A stretch of DNA of 64,000 nucleotides from Microbispora sp. NBC_01189 (lineage in GTDB: Bacteria; Actinomycetota; Actinomycetes; Streptosporangiales; Streptosporangiaceae). The number at the start of each line of letters is the position of its first letter. Position 1 is the stretch's first letter. Shown here piece after piece: positions 15,155 to 24,028 of the stretch. The notes under the pieces were generated by a model. That model ran no database searches. It was not told the DNA's origin and was given only the letters and a program-made list of their open reading frames with translations. The stretch is from positions 1,518,001 through 1,582,000 of the forward strand of contig NZ_CP108581.1 of NCBI RefSeq assembly GCF_036010665.1, in the 5' to 3' direction. The translations under genes were made by a program, and so were the position numbers.

Positions 15155-16165
15155 TTACTCGCCGGGGTCCTCGCGCAGGACCCGGGCCGCCTCCCGGCAC
15201 CGGGCCAGCGCCGCCCTGGCGTACGCGGGCGAGGCCCCGGCCAGCCCGCAGGCGGGGGTGAGCACGACCTGCTCGGCGAGCCGGGCGGGCGGGAAGCCGA
15301 GGCGCCGCCACAACTCCACCGCCGGCCGGGCCACCACGCCGACGTCCGCCAGCCGGACGTCCGTCCCGGGCACGACGCCGAGCAGCAGCGCGAGGCCCTT
15401 CTCGATCGTCTCGCCCAGTTCGTCCTCGTCCCTGCGCCGCAGCAGCCGCGCGTCCACCGAGACGCCGCGCGCGCCCGCCGTACGGATGACCTCGTACGGC
15501 ACGCCCGGCGCGCAACAGTGGACGACCGGGAACGCGGGCGCGAGCGCGGACAGCACCGTTCTCAGCCGCTCGGCCGCGACGGGCGACTCGACGGCGGCCA
15601 GCCGCCCGAAGCCGGACGCGGTTGGCACCGTGCCCGCAAGCACGCCGGGCAGCCCCGGCTCGTCGATCTGGACGACGAGGTCCGCTCCCGGGACCCGCCG
15701 CCGGACCTCCGCCACGTGCTGCGCCAGTCCCTCGGCCAGCGACTCGGTCAGGTCGCGTACGGCTCCGGCGTCGGCGAGCACCTTGTCGCCGTACCTGAGC
15801 TCGATCGCTCCGGCGAGCGTCCACGGGCCACACGCCTGGATCTTGAACGGACCCCGGTAGCCCTGGGCCGCCTCCTCCAGGCCGTCGAGGTCTCGGGCGA
15901 GGTGGTCCCTGGCCCGCTTGAAATCCCGGCCCGGCCGGTCGGAGAGCCGCCAGCCGGACGGCTGCACCTCGACGGGCAGCTCGACCAGCAGCGACGCCGT
16001 ACGGCCGATCATGTCCGCGCCGACTCCCCGGGCGGGCAACTCGGGCAGATAGGGCATGGGCAGCTCGCCGAACGCGGTGCGCAACGCCTCAAGATGGTCC
16101 TCGCCCGGGTAGGACCCCACCCCGGTGGCCGCGGCCTCGCTCCACGGATACTCGCTCACGGTCAC
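15155..16165 (-). CDS. MetE-like (UROD/MetE fold) methyltransferase
   Basis: 336 residues from GTG 16165 (a second GTG at 16159 is also possible). Related to the catalytic domain of cobalamin-independent methionine synthase: VVHCCAP, QIDEPGLPG, LTPACGLAG correspond to the zinc and substrate regions. It is a single domain, not the 750-residue MetE, and equals the actinobacterial gene usually annotated as methionine synthase II and placed between ligA and mnmA (as Rv3015c in M. tuberculosis). The methyl donor and product are not established. Only 12 bases separate its start from the divergent MBL gene. Confidence 0.85.
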   Translation of the reverse strand: MTVSEYPWSEAAATGVGSYPGEDHLEALRTAFGELPMPYLPELPARGVGADMIGRTASLLVELPVEVQPSGWRLSDRPGRDFKRARDHLARDLDGLEEAAQGYRGPFKIQACGPWTLAGAIELRYGDKVLADAGAVRDLTESLAEGLAQHVAEVRRRVPGADLVVQIDEPGLPGVLAGTVPTASGFGRLAAVESPVAAERLRTVLSALAPAFPVVHCCAPGVPYEVIRTAGARGVSVDARLLRRRDEDELGETIEKGLALLLGVVPGTDVRLADVGVVARPAVELWRRLGFPPARLAEQVVLTPACGLAGASPAYARAALARCREAARVLREDPGE

Positions 16166-16177
16166 TAGCTTAGAGAT
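16166..16177. promoter_or_regulatory. Overlapping divergent promoters, probably leaderless
   Basis: The 12 bases between two divergent start codons contain TAGCTT (16166-16171) placed six bases before the plus-strand ATG, the right spacing for a -10 with a leaderless transcript. On the minus strand TATCTC sits similarly before GTG 16165. Each promoter must extend into the other gene. Confidence 0.5.
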
Positions 16178-16807
16178 ATGAAACTCACCAAACTCGGTCA
16201 CGCGTGCTGGCGGCTGGAGAAGGACGGGCGGACGCTCGTCATCGACCCTGGCACGTTCAGCGGTCCGGGGCTCCTCGACGGCGCGGACGCGGTGCTGATC
16301 ACCCACGAGCACTTCGACCACGTGGACGCGGGCCTGCTCGCGAACGCGAGCCCCGACCTGGAGGTCTTCACCTGCCAGGCCGTCGCCGACCAGCTCGGCG
16401 AGATCCCGGCGAAGGTCCAGGTCGTCACCCACGGGGACGGCTTCGACACGGCGGGCTTCCACGTCAGCGCGGTCGGCGAGTGGCACGCGCTCAACCTGCC
16501 CGACGTCCCGCCGGTGCAGAACATCGGCTTCTTCGTGGACGACGAGGTGTTCTACCCCGGCGACGCCCTCACGCCGCCGGGACGCGAGGTCCCGACGCTG
16601 CTGGTGCCGACCAACGCGCCGTGGCTCAAGGCGGCCGAGACGCTCCTCTACCTGCGGTACGTCCGTCCCGCGCGGGCCTACTCGACCCATGACGGCCTGG
16701 TCAACGACATCGGCGCGACGCTGATCGACAACTGGCTCGGCATGGAGGCCGGCCGGCAGAAGGGCGACTTCCGCCGCATCCCGCCCGGGGAGAGCGTGGA
16801 AGTCTGA
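16178..16807 (+). CDS. MBL-fold metallohydrolase
   Basis: 209-residue metallo-beta-lactamase-fold protein with the metal motif THEHFDHVD (about residues 48-56), a later Asp (PGDAL) and His (STHDGL). The small size and MKLTKLGHACW start resemble UlaG-like or Zn-dependent hydrolases of unknown substrate. A 10-bp direct repeat duplicates the stop-codon region (16802-16821), reaching the end of the convergent mnmA gene. Confidence 0.85.
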   Translation: MKLTKLGHACWRLEKDGRTLVIDPGTFSGPGLLDGADAVLITHEHFDHVDAGLLANASPDLEVFTCQAVADQLGEIPAKVQVVTHGDGFDTAGFHVSAVGEWHALNLPDVPPVQNIGFFVDDEVFYPGDALTPPGREVPTLLVPTNAPWLKAAETLLYLRYVRPARAYSTHDGLVNDIGATLIDNWLGMEAGRQKGDFRRIPPGESVEV

Positions 16808-16821
16808 CCTGGTCTGACCTC
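16802..16821. repeat. 10-bp tandem duplication across the MBL-gene stop codon
   Basis: GTCTGACCTG (16802-16811) followed directly by GTCTGACCTC (16812-16821). The real stop TGA is at 16805-16807, with a second TGA in another frame at 16815; the repeat runs into the 3' end of mnmA at 16820. Confidence 0.75.
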
Positions 16822-17929
16822 AGCCGGCCGAAGCGATCGTGGCGGAGCCGAGGACGGCGTCCCCGTCGTAGAGGACGGCCCCCTGGCCCGCCGCGACGCC
16901 GGTGGCCGGATGGTCCAGCTCGATGTGCAGCTCACCGCCGGACAGCTGGGCGCGGCAGCCGTACACCTCGCCGTGCGCGCGTAGCTGCACCATGCAGGTG
17001 ATCGGCTCGTACGGCTCCGGGAGCGGCCCGTTCCACACCGGCCGCTCGCCCACGACGGCGCGCACCTCCAGCGAGGCGCGCGGGCCCACGGTGACCGTGT
17101 TGGACACCGGCTCGATCGACAGCACGTAGCGCGGCCTGCCGTCGGCGGCGGGCCGGTCGACGCGCAGGCCCTTGCGCTGCCCGATCGTGAAGCCGTACGC
17201 CCCCTGGTGGCTGCCGACCACCTGGCCGGTGAGCGCGTCGACGATCGGCCCCTCGGCCGCGCCGAGTCGCTCGGCGAGGAAGGCCCGGGTGTCGCCGTCG
17301 GCGATGAAGCAGATGTCGTGGCTGTCCGGCTTGTCGGCCACGGTCAGCCCGCGCCGCGCGGCCTCCTCGCGCACCTCGGCCTTGGTCGAGCCGCCCAGCG
17401 GGAAGATCGCGTGCGCGAGCTGCTCGCGGGTGAGCACGCCCAGCACGTACGACTGGTCCTTGGCGTCGTCGACGCTGCGGCGCAGCACGCCGTCCTCCAG
17501 TCGCGCGTGGTGGCCGGTGGCGACGGCGTCGAAGCCGAGCGCGAGCGCCCGGTCGAGCACCGCCTCGAACTTGATCTTCTCGTTGCACCGCAGGCAGGGG
17601 TTGGGAGTGCGCCCGGCGGCGTACTCGCCGACGAAGTCCTCGACCACGTCGCGGTGGAACCGTTCGGCCATGTCCCACACGTAGAAGGGGATGCCGATGA
17701 CGTCGGCGGCGCGGCGCGCGTCGCGGGCGTCCTCCAGGGTGCAGCAGCCGCGCGCGCCGGTGCGGTAGGACTGCGGGTTGGACGACAGCGCCAGATGGAC
17801 GCCGGTCACGTCGTGCCCGGCCTCGGCGATCCGGGCGGCGGCCACCGCGGAGTCGACCCCGCCGGACATGGCGGCGAGGACGCGGAGCCTTCCCGTGGAC
17901 TTTCCCGTGGGCTTTGCTGTGGGAGCCAT
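16820..17929 (-). CDS. mnmA: tRNA 2-thiouridine(34) synthase
   Basis: Thiolates U34 of Lys, Glu and Gln tRNAs, using sulfur delivered from a cysteine desulfurase. 369 residues with PP-loop SGGVDS (22-27), the two catalytic Cys in [10 protein letters not shown] and DSHDICFI, and the C-terminal beta-barrel. The N-terminal 14 residues carry three imperfect 12-bp DNA repeats (KPTGKSTGR), so a later start at [10 protein letters not shown] cannot be excluded. The cysteine desulfurase partner is on the same strand at 20738, separated here by three plus-strand genes that are probably later insertions. Confidence 0.95.
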   Translation of the reverse strand: MAPTAKPTGKSTGRLRVLAAMSGGVDSAVAAARIAEAGHDVTGVHLALSSNPQSYRTGARGCCTLEDARDARRAADVIGIPFYVWDMAERFHRDVVEDFVGEYAAGRTPNPCLRCNEKIKFEAVLDRALALGFDAVATGHHARLEDGVLRRSVDDAKDQSYVLGVLTREQLAHAIFPLGGSTKAEVREEAARRGLTVADKPDSHDICFIADGDTRAFLAERLGAAEGPIVDALTGQVVGSHQGAYGFTIGQRKGLRVDRPAADGRPRYVLSIEPVSNTVTVGPRASLEVRAVVGERPVWNGPLPEPYEPITCMVQLRAHGEVYGCRAQLSGGELHIELDHPATGVAAGQGAVLYDGDAVLGSATIASAG

Positions 17930-17944
17930 AACAGTTCGAGGTTA

Positions 17945-17992
17945 CCGCCCCGATGCCGGCGCGGGCGCGCGCCCGCGTTGGCATCGGGGCGG
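17945..17992. promoter_or_regulatory. 48-bp nearly perfect palindrome between mnmA and the divergent 18016 gene
   Basis: Perfect 13-bp outer arms (17945-17957, 17980-17992), two G-T positions, then an 18-bp perfect inner palindrome centred at 17968/17969. As RNA the two G-T positions pair as G-U, giving a continuous stem of about 23 pairs. It sits 15 bases before mnmA and 24 before the other start. Extended operator, attenuator or cruciform are all possible. Confidence 0.7.
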
Positions 17993-18015
17993 GCGGGCTG
18001 GGAGGATGCGGGGTC

Positions 18016-19080
18016 ATGCGACTGTTCGGGCGCGAGAGCGAATCCGCCGGGCCCCGCGAGAGCGGTGCCGCCGACCCCGCCGAGGCCATCGCCGCGTTCT
18101 GGGCCTGGTGGGAACGGGCCCGTCCGGGGATCGACGCGCACGTCGAGGCGGAGGATCCCGAGGCCCTGGCCGAGACCATCGGGCCGGCCGTCGCCGCGCT
18201 GCACCCGTCCCTCGTCTGGGAGGTCGTGCCCGGGCGTCTCGCCGTGCACGCCCTGGTCGTCAGCGCGTCGGCTGATCCGGAGCTCCGGCCGTTCGCCCAT
18301 CGCTGGGCCCTGGCCGCGCCGCCGGTCGACGCGATGTGGGAGTTCCACCCCTCCCGGCAGGCGAACGCGCAGGCCGGGAACGTCACGTTCGACGTCGGCG
18401 GGCGGGAGTTCGGGCTCGACCGGCTGGTGGTGGCGCTGCGCGTGCCCCCCGGCACGCCACGCGTGAACGTCACCGCCTTTCACCCCATATTTCCGGATAT
18501 CGATGAGGAAGCCCGGACGGAGGCGACCTTCACCGCCCTCGACTGGCTGCTGGGCGAGGACGAGGTGGCCCGCTGGGTCGGCGAGATCCAGGCCGCCGAG
18601 TTCGAGCCGATCGACGCCCTCCCGGCGGTCCACCTGCCCTCGGTCGTCGCCGACGTGGCGGAGGGGTTCGCGGAGGAGCAGTGGGCGCTGCTGGAGGGCC
18701 ACACCGCCACCGGCGGCCGCCTCACCGCCGCGGCCCGCTATCCCCTGCGCCCGGTCGACTTCCCGCTGTTCGACCAGCACATCGCCGTCACACTGCCGTA
18801 CGAGCACGCCGACGCGGACGGGCAGCCCGCCGGGGCCTCACTGGACGCGCTGCGCGAGTTCGAGGAACGGCTGACCGGACGGCTGGCCGCGCACGGGCCG
18901 GCCGTGCTGGCGGCCCACCTGAGCGCCGACCACACCCGGACGCTGCACCTCTACGCCGACCGCGCCGCGGACGTGCCGCCGGTGGTCGAGGAGGTCGCGG
19001 CCGGCTGGAAGGAGGGACCCGCCCGGGTCGAGACGGCCGAGGATCCCTCCTGGAGCGCGGTCGCCCCCTTCCTGACCTGA
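18016..19080 (+). CDS. DUF695-like hypothetical protein
   Basis: 354 residues; ATG chosen because GGAGG lies ten bases upstream. Cytoplasmic, no signal or membrane segment. The C-terminal third (from about 250, ALREFEERLTGRLAAHGPAVLAAHLSADHTRTLHLYAD) resembles DUF695 domains; the rest is acidic with many Trp and is unassigned. The 3' end carries a threefold tandem repeat that puts TGA in all three frames. Function unknown. Confidence 0.6.
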   Translation: MRLFGRESESAGPRESGAADPAEAIAAFWAWWERARPGIDAHVEAEDPEALAETIGPAVAALHPSLVWEVVPGRLAVHALVVSASADPELRPFAHRWALAAPPVDAMWEFHPSRQANAQAGNVTFDVGGREFGLDRLVVALRVPPGTPRVNVTAFHPIFPDIDEEARTEATFTALDWLLGEDEVARWVGEIQAAEFEPIDALPAVHLPSVVADVAEGFAEEQWALLEGHTATGGRLTAAARYPLRPVDFPLFDQHIAVTLPYEHADADGQPAGASLDALREFEERLTGRLAAHGPAVLAAHLSADHTRTLHLYADRAADVPPVVEEVAAGWKEGPARVETAEDPSWSAVAPFLT

Positions 19081-19119
19081 AACCCTTCCTGACCTGAACC
19101 AGCTCCTGACCTGAACCAG
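19066..19119. repeat. Threefold 17/18-bp tandem repeat across a stop codon
   Basis: Three copies of a unit built on TTCCTGACCTGAAMC start at about 19066, 19083 and 19101. Because the period is 17, TGA codons at 19078, 19095 and 19112 fall in all three frames. The first is the actual stop of the upstream gene. Confidence 0.8.
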
Positions 19120-19246
19120 ATATTCAGCGCGTTTCATGACATACGGGACGGGCACGCCGCGATAGACCGACGCGCGGGCGAGCGCCCGCGTTCCGCCCGT
19201 TCCCGCAGCCCGCGGGGCCGATCCGGCGACGGGATTGGGATCGGAC

Positions 19247-20167
19247 ATGGCTCATCGCGCACTGGACCGGATGCTGGACGCGATCGAGGGCGACGGCCGC
19301 CTCGACCGGCCGGGTCACCGGCTCGAACAGGGTCTCGCGTTCACGGAGAACCTCCTCGGGGTCACCAGGGGCCGCGCCCGCGGCCTCCTGCACGGCGTCT
19401 GGCTGGGACACCCCGTTCATCCGTTTCTCACCGACCTCCCGATCGGCTCGTGGACGACGGCGCTGGTCCTGGACCTCACCGGACGGAGGCGGGCCGCGCG
19501 GACGGCCGTGGGAGTCGGTCTCCTCGGGGCGGTGGCCGCGGCCGTCACCGGTCTGCACGACTGGCAGCACACGCACGACAACGCGCGCCGGGTCGGGCTG
19601 GTCCACGGCACGCTCAACGCGCTCGCCCTCGGCCTGTACGGCTGGTCGTGGTGGCAGCGAGGCCGGGAACGCCACCTGCGCGGCGCGCTCGCCGCCCTGC
19701 TCGGCTATCCCCTGATCATGGTCAGCGGCTACCTGGGCGGCGCGCTCACCTACAACCACCGGATCGGGGTCGACCAGACGGACCGGCGGCTCGAACCACG
19801 CCGTTTCACCCGGGTGCTGGCCGAGCGCGACCTGACCGACGGCAGGCCGCACCGGGCGCGGGCGGGCGGCGTGGAGGTCGTCCTGGTCCGCACCGGCGGC
19901 CGCATCCACGCCCTGGAGGACGCCTGCCCGCACCTGGGCGGTCCGCTGTCCCAGGGCTGGCTCCGCGACGGCTCGATCACCTGTCCCTGGCACGGCTCGG
20001 CGTTCGAGCTGGACGGCGGAGCGAGCCTGAACGGCCCGGCCGTCACACCCGCGCCGTGCTTCCAGACCCGCGTACGGGACGGGTGGATCGAGGTGCGCCG
20101 GGCGCCCACGGTGGTCACCGCGCCGCCCGGCAGCGCCCTGGTCCACCAGCAGGAGGTGCGGCCATGA
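19247..20167 (+). CDS. Membrane DUF2231 domain fused to a Rieske [2Fe-2S] domain
   Basis: 306 residues from ATG 19247 (an in-frame TTG 12 bases earlier is possible). The N-terminal half is a DUF2231 membrane domain with about four helices (HPFLTDLPIGSWTTALVLDL onward). The C-terminal half is a Rieske ferredoxin domain with CPHLGG (C227, H229) and CPWHGS (C246, H249), both cluster-binding pairs intact. Probably a membrane-anchored electron-transfer component; partner unknown. Its stop overlaps the start of the hemerythrin gene (ATGA). Confidence 0.88.
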   Translation: MAHRALDRMLDAIEGDGRLDRPGHRLEQGLAFTENLLGVTRGRARGLLHGVWLGHPVHPFLTDLPIGSWTTALVLDLTGRRRAARTAVGVGLLGAVAAAVTGLHDWQHTHDNARRVGLVHGTLNALALGLYGWSWWQRGRERHLRGALAALLGYPLIMVSGYLGGALTYNHRIGVDQTDRRLEPRRFTRVLAERDLTDGRPHRARAGGVEVVLVRTGGRIHALEDACPHLGGPLSQGWLRDGSITCPWHGSAFELDGGASLNGPAVTPAPCFQTRVRDGWIEVRRAPTVVTAPPGSALVHQQEVRP

Positions 20168-20718
20168 GGAGAAGACCGCAGGTGCTCACCGAGGTGCGGG
20201 AGGCGCCGGCCCGGCCGGAGCGCGAGAAGGCGACGCGGGTGCTCGTGGAGCACCACGAGGTGCTGCGCGGGCTCATACGGCGCCTGCTGGAGACGCCGCG
20301 CGCCCAGCCCGGACGGCGGCGCGCGCTCGCCGACGAGCTGTTCGACGAGCTGCGGATGCACGAGATGATCGAGGAGGACGTCTTCTATCCGGTGATGCGG
20401 GACGTCACCCCGGGCATCGCGGCCGCCTGGTCCGAGCACCGCCAGCTCAGCGACCAGCTCGCGGCGCTGGTGCGCGCCGACCCGCGGTCCGGGCGGTTCG
20501 ACCGGGAGCTCGGAGTGATGCACGACGCGCTGGAGTCGCACGCCCACCTGGACGAGGAACGGCAGATGTTCCCCGAGATCGAGCGCTTCGCGGACGAGGA
20601 CCTGCTGGTCGAGCTGGGTGACCGGCTCCGGGACCGGCTGGCGCGGCTGCGCTCGTCGCGGCGCACGCGGATGCTCCTCCGCCTGCAACGGGCGCTGCTG
20701 CGCCTGACGGCCCGCTAG
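20164..20718 (+). CDS. Hemerythrin-like (HHE) protein
   Basis: 184-residue four-helix HHE cation-binding protein. Di-iron ligand candidates are in EHHEVLRGL, MHEMIEEDVFYP, EHRQLSDQL and HAHLDEERQMFPEIE. It may sense or bind O2 or NO, or store iron. Translationally coupled to the Rieske/DUF2231 gene, which suggests a shared redox role. Converges on the cysteine desulfurase gene with a 19-base gap. Confidence 0.88.
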   Translation: MRRRPQVLTEVREAPARPEREKATRVLVEHHEVLRGLIRRLLETPRAQPGRRRALADELFDELRMHEMIEEDVFYPVMRDVTPGIAAAWSEHRQLSDQLAALVRADPRSGRFDRELGVMHDALESHAHLDEERQMFPEIERFADEDLLVELGDRLRDRLARLRSSRRTRMLLRLQRALLRLTAR

Positions 20719-20737
20719 AGGCCGAAGCCGACGGGCA

Positions 20738-21892
20738 TCACGACAGACCGGCGCGGCGGGCGCGCTCGACGACCTGTCCGATGACCTCGACGACCCGGTC
20801 GACGTCCTCCTCCGTGGACGTGTGGCCGAGCGAGAAGCGCAGCGACCCGCGGGCGCGCACGCCGTCCTGACCCATCGCCATCAGCACGTGGGACGGCTGG
20901 GCCACCCCGGCCGAGCAGGCCGAGCCCGTGGAGCACTCCACGCCCTTGGCGTCGAGCAGCATGAGCAGGGCGTCGCCCTCGCAGCCGGGGAACGAGAAGT
21001 GGGCGTTGGCCGGCAGCCGGTCGGCCGGGTCGCCGTTCAGCACGACGTCCGGCACCGCACGCCGTACGCGCTCGACGAGGTCGTCGCGGAGCGCCGACAG
21101 GCGTTCCGCGGCCGCGGGCTGCCGCGCGACGGCCGCCTCGACGGCCGCGGCGAACCCGGCGATGGCCGGGGCGTCGAGCGTGCCGGAGCGGATGTCGCGT
21201 TCCTGCCCGCCGCCGTGCAGTACGGGGACGGGATCGACGCCGCGCGCCAGCAGCAGCGCCCCGACGCCCACGGGCCCGCCGACCTTGTGGCCGGAGACGG
21301 TCATGGCGTCCACGCCCGAGTCGGCGAACGAGACCGGAAGCTGGCCGACCGCCTGCACCGCGTCGGTGTGGAACGGGATGCCGTGCTCGTGCGCGATGGC
21401 GGCCAGCACGCGCGCCGGCTGCACGGTGCCCACCTCGTTGTTGGCCCACATCACGCTCACCAGCGCGACGTCGTCCGGGTCACGGTCGATGGCCTCGCGC
21501 AGCGTCTCGGGGTGGACCCGGCCCTGCTCGTCGACCTGGAGTAACTCGACCCGGGCGCCGTGGTTGTCGCCCAGCCAGTGGGCGGGGTCGAGGGCGGCGT
21601 GGTGCTCGATCGCGCTGACCAGGATCCTCGGCCGCTTCCTCGCCCAGAACAGGCCCTTGATGGCGAGGTTGTCGGCCTCCGTGCCACCGGCCGTGAACAC
21701 GACCTCGCTGGGCCGGGCGCCGAGCGCGCCGGCGATCGTCTCACGCGACTCCTCGACGACCCGGCGGGCGCGGCGGCCCGCCGCGTGCAGGGAGGAGGGG
21801 TTGCCCACCTGACCAAGCTGGGCCGTCATCGCCTCGATCGCCTCGGGCCGCATCGGGGTGGTCGAGGCATGGTCCAAGTACGCAGATCCCAT
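20738..21892 (-). CDS. iscS: Cysteine desulfurase (NifS/IscS class)
   Basis: PLP enzyme taking sulfur from cysteine as persulfide for Fe-S clusters and tRNA thiolation. 384 residues; ATG 21892 has a GGGGAGGGG tract just upstream and matches the family start [14 protein letters not shown]. The PLP Lys is in SGHKVGG (K203) and the persulfide Cys in STGSACSAG (C326). Best seen as the sulfur donor for MnmA, as in the conserved trmU-iscS order of actinobacteria. No IscU or SUF genes nearby. Confidence 0.93.
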   Translation of the reverse strand: MGSAYLDHASTTPMRPEAIEAMTAQLGQVGNPSSLHAAGRRARRVVEESRETIAGALGARPSEVVFTAGGTEADNLAIKGLFWARKRPRILVSAIEHHAALDPAHWLGDNHGARVELLQVDEQGRVHPETLREAIDRDPDDVALVSVMWANNEVGTVQPARVLAAIAHEHGIPFHTDAVQAVGQLPVSFADSGVDAMTVSGHKVGGPVGVGALLLARGVDPVPVLHGGGQERDIRSGTLDAPAIAGFAAAVEAAVARQPAAAERLSALRDDLVERVRRAVPDVVLNGDPADRLPANAHFSFPGCEGDALLMLLDAKGVECSTGSACSAGVAQPSHVLMAMGQDGVRARGSLRFSLGHTSTEEDVDRVVEVIGQVVERARRAGLS

Positions 21893-21971
21893 GACCCCTC
21901 CCCTGAACGCCTTTCGTGCGCACCAAGCGTATCCGGGGAGGCGGGGAACATCGGAACGGTGTCGCGGGTTA

Positions 21972-21985
21972 ACCGTCCAGACGGT
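21972..21985. promoter_or_regulatory. Operator of the TetR-family gene
   Basis: ACCGTC-CA-GACGGT, a perfect palindrome immediately before TACAGT (21985-21990), a good -10 for the TetR gene that starts at 21998. This position would block RNA polymerase, consistent with autorepression and possible control of the divergent cysteine desulfurase gene. Confidence 0.6.
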
Positions 21986-21997
21986 ACAGTAGGCGAC

Positions 21998-22504
21998 ATG
22001 AGGGAGGGTGGCATGAGGCGGGACGAGTTGCTCGACGCGGCCGAGGCCCTGCTGCAGGACCAGGGCGCCCAGGCCCTGACCCTGGCGGCGGTGGCCGAGC
22101 GCGCCGGCGTCAGCAAGGGTGGCCTCCTCTATCACTTCGCCACCAAGGAAGCGCTCGTCAAAGGCATGATCGAGCGCCTGATCGCCGACTTCGACGCGTT
22201 GATCGAGGCACAGGGGGAGAGCACCTACACGCGCTCCTACGTCGCCGCGACGTTCGAGGCGGTGGAGACCGGACGGCTGAGACGCTGGGCGGTGGTGACC
22301 GGCGCGGCCGGTGATCCCGCGCTGCTCGCGCCGCTGCGTGAGGCGATGGCCCACTGGATGCGGCAGGGCCTGGACGACGAGCCCGACCCACCCGCGTCCC
22401 AGATCGTACGGCTGGCCTGCGAGGGCGTCTGGGAGGTCGCCACCCACTGTTCGGCGATCATCGACTTCGCCGTCGTCCGCGCCAGGCTGCTCGCCCTGTT
22501 GTAG
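21998..22504 (+). CDS. TetR-family transcriptional regulator
   Basis: 168 residues from ATG 21998 (leaderless, given the -10 at 21985) or 163 from ATG 22013, which has AGGGAGGG upstream. N-terminal helix-turn-helix: [28 protein letters not shown]. The C-terminal ligand domain is of a common small TetR type without a recognisable ligand. The MFS exporter 247 bases downstream on the same strand is a plausible target. Autoregulation is suggested by the palindrome at 21972. Confidence 0.9.
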   Translation: MREGGMRRDELLDAAEALLQDQGAQALTLAAVAERAGVSKGGLLYHFATKEALVKGMIERLIADFDALIEAQGESTYTRSYVAATFEAVETGRLRRWAVVTGAAGDPALLAPLREAMAHWMRQGLDDEPDPPASQIVRLACEGVWEVATHCSAIIDFAVVRARLLALL

Positions 22505-22751
22505 GGGTCATCGGGCTCTTCCCACAGGCGCCGCCGCAGCGCCTTCTGTGACACGCCCCTACGACACGCCGCTGTGTCACCTTCTGCGAGACGTCCGCGC
22601 CGGGCGCGGACCGTGCCCACTACACCGAGCCGTACGCGCGACTGGTGGTCGCCCTTCCTTCCGGCTGACGCCGCGAAAGGGCGACCTGCTGCTGTCTGCC
22701 CACTTCTCCGGGTTCGGAAACCCACTTGACACACATGGAAAGGAAGCTGTG

Positions 22752-23969
22752 ATGACCCGCGCTTTGAGGAAGGCCCGTTATGGGGCAGTCCTCACCTTCG
22801 TCCTGGCCGGCCTGATGTGCGGAACGTTCACCGTGCGCCTCCCCGCGCTGGCCGACCGGCTCCGCCTCCCGGAGTCGTCGGTCGGCCTCGCCCTGCTCGG
22901 CTGGGGAGTCGGCGCGCTGCTGACCATGCAGATCATGCGCTTCGTGCTGGGCAGAGCCGGGAGCCACGGCGTCCTGCGCGCGGCCGTACCCCTGTGCGCG
23001 GCATCACTGGTCCTCGTCGCGCTCGCGCCGTCCTTTCCTGCGCTGGTCGCCGCGACCGCGCTGTTCGGCATGGCGTTCGGCGCGGTCGACGTCGGCATGA
23101 ACGCGCAGGGCTCCCTGGTCGAGCGCGCGTACGGCCGGCCGATCATGATCGGCATGCACGCGGGCTGGTGCGTCGGCGCGATCTCGGCGGGCCTGCTGGG
23201 CACGGCCGCCATCGCGCTGGGCCTGTCCCTCACCACCCACTTCCTCCTGGTGGCCCTGGTCTCGGCGCCCGCGGCGCTCGCTCTCAGCCGTACGCACCTG
23301 CCCGACCGCGCGCCGGAGACGGGCGCCGCGCGGGAGAGCGGCCGGGCCCGGCGGAGACTGCCGGGGGTCGTCTACCTGCTCGGCGCGATCACGTTCGCCG
23401 CGTTCATGGTCGAGGGCGTCGTCGCCGACTGGAACGGGCTCTACCTCCTCGGCACGCTGCACGCCTCCGAGGCGGTCGCCGCATTCGGCTATCCGGTGTT
23501 CGAGGCCGGCATGCTGGTCGCGCGGCTCGGCGGCGACCGGCTGCGCGGCCGCCTCGGCGCCCGCGCGCTGATCGCCCTGTCCGGCGGGGCCACGGCCCTG
23601 GCGTTCCTCGCCGTCATCGCCGCGCCGGTGACGGCGGCGGCCGTGGCCGGGCTGTTCTTCGTCGGGCTCGCGGTGGCGACGATCTCGCCGATGGCGCTGT
23701 CGCTCGCCGGCACCGCGACGGCCGAGCCGGGCCCCGCGATCGCGCAGGCGAGCGCGATGGGCTACGCGGGGCTGCTGCTCGGGCCGGTCGTGATCGGCTT
23801 CCTGTCCGCCGCGGCGTCGCTGCGGCTGGCCATGGGCGTGGCCGTCGTCCTCGGCGTCGTCATCGTCGCGGCGGGGCGGCTGCTGCCCGTGTCCCGTACG
23901 GAGATCGTCCCGCTGCGGGCGTCCACCCGCGACGGAGCCGAGGAGCCCCGCCTGCCGCTGGCCGCCTGA
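22752..23969 (+). CDS. MFS transporter (YbjJ-like)
   Basis: 405-residue major facilitator with about twelve hydrophobic segments. The start is ATG 22752 with AGGAAG upstream. The Gly/Asn-rich segment FGAVDVGMNAQGSLVERAYGRPIM is typical of the small DHA-like group that includes E. coli YbjJ. Substrate unknown; proximity to the TetR gene suggests efflux. It ends at a terminator shared with the convergent SRPBCC gene. Confidence 0.87.
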   Translation: MTRALRKARYGAVLTFVLAGLMCGTFTVRLPALADRLRLPESSVGLALLGWGVGALLTMQIMRFVLGRAGSHGVLRAAVPLCAASLVLVALAPSFPALVAATALFGMAFGAVDVGMNAQGSLVERAYGRPIMIGMHAGWCVGAISAGLLGTAAIALGLSLTTHFLLVALVSAPAALALSRTHLPDRAPETGAARESGRARRRLPGVVYLLGAITFAAFMVEGVVADWNGLYLLGTLHASEAVAAFGYPVFEAGMLVARLGGDRLRGRLGARALIALSGGATALAFLAVIAAPVTAAAVAGLFFVGLAVATISPMALSLAGTATAEPGPAIAQASAMGYAGLLLGPVVIGFLSAAASLRLAMGVAVVLGVVIVAAGRLLPVSRTEIVPLRASTRDGAEEPRLPLAA

Positions 23970-24003
23970 CGCCCGCGTCGGCCTGAAGAGCCGGCCGGGG
24001 AAC

Positions 24004-24028
24004 CCGGCCGGGGATCACCCCCGGCCGG
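24004..24028. terminator. Shared terminator of the MFS and SRPBCC genes
   Basis: CCGGCCGGGG (24004-24013) and CCCCGGCCGG (24019-24028) form a perfect 10-bp stem over a 5-base loop that contains the SRPBCC stop codon (24015-24017). The left arm is also present as a direct copy at 23991-24000. Confidence 0.65.
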
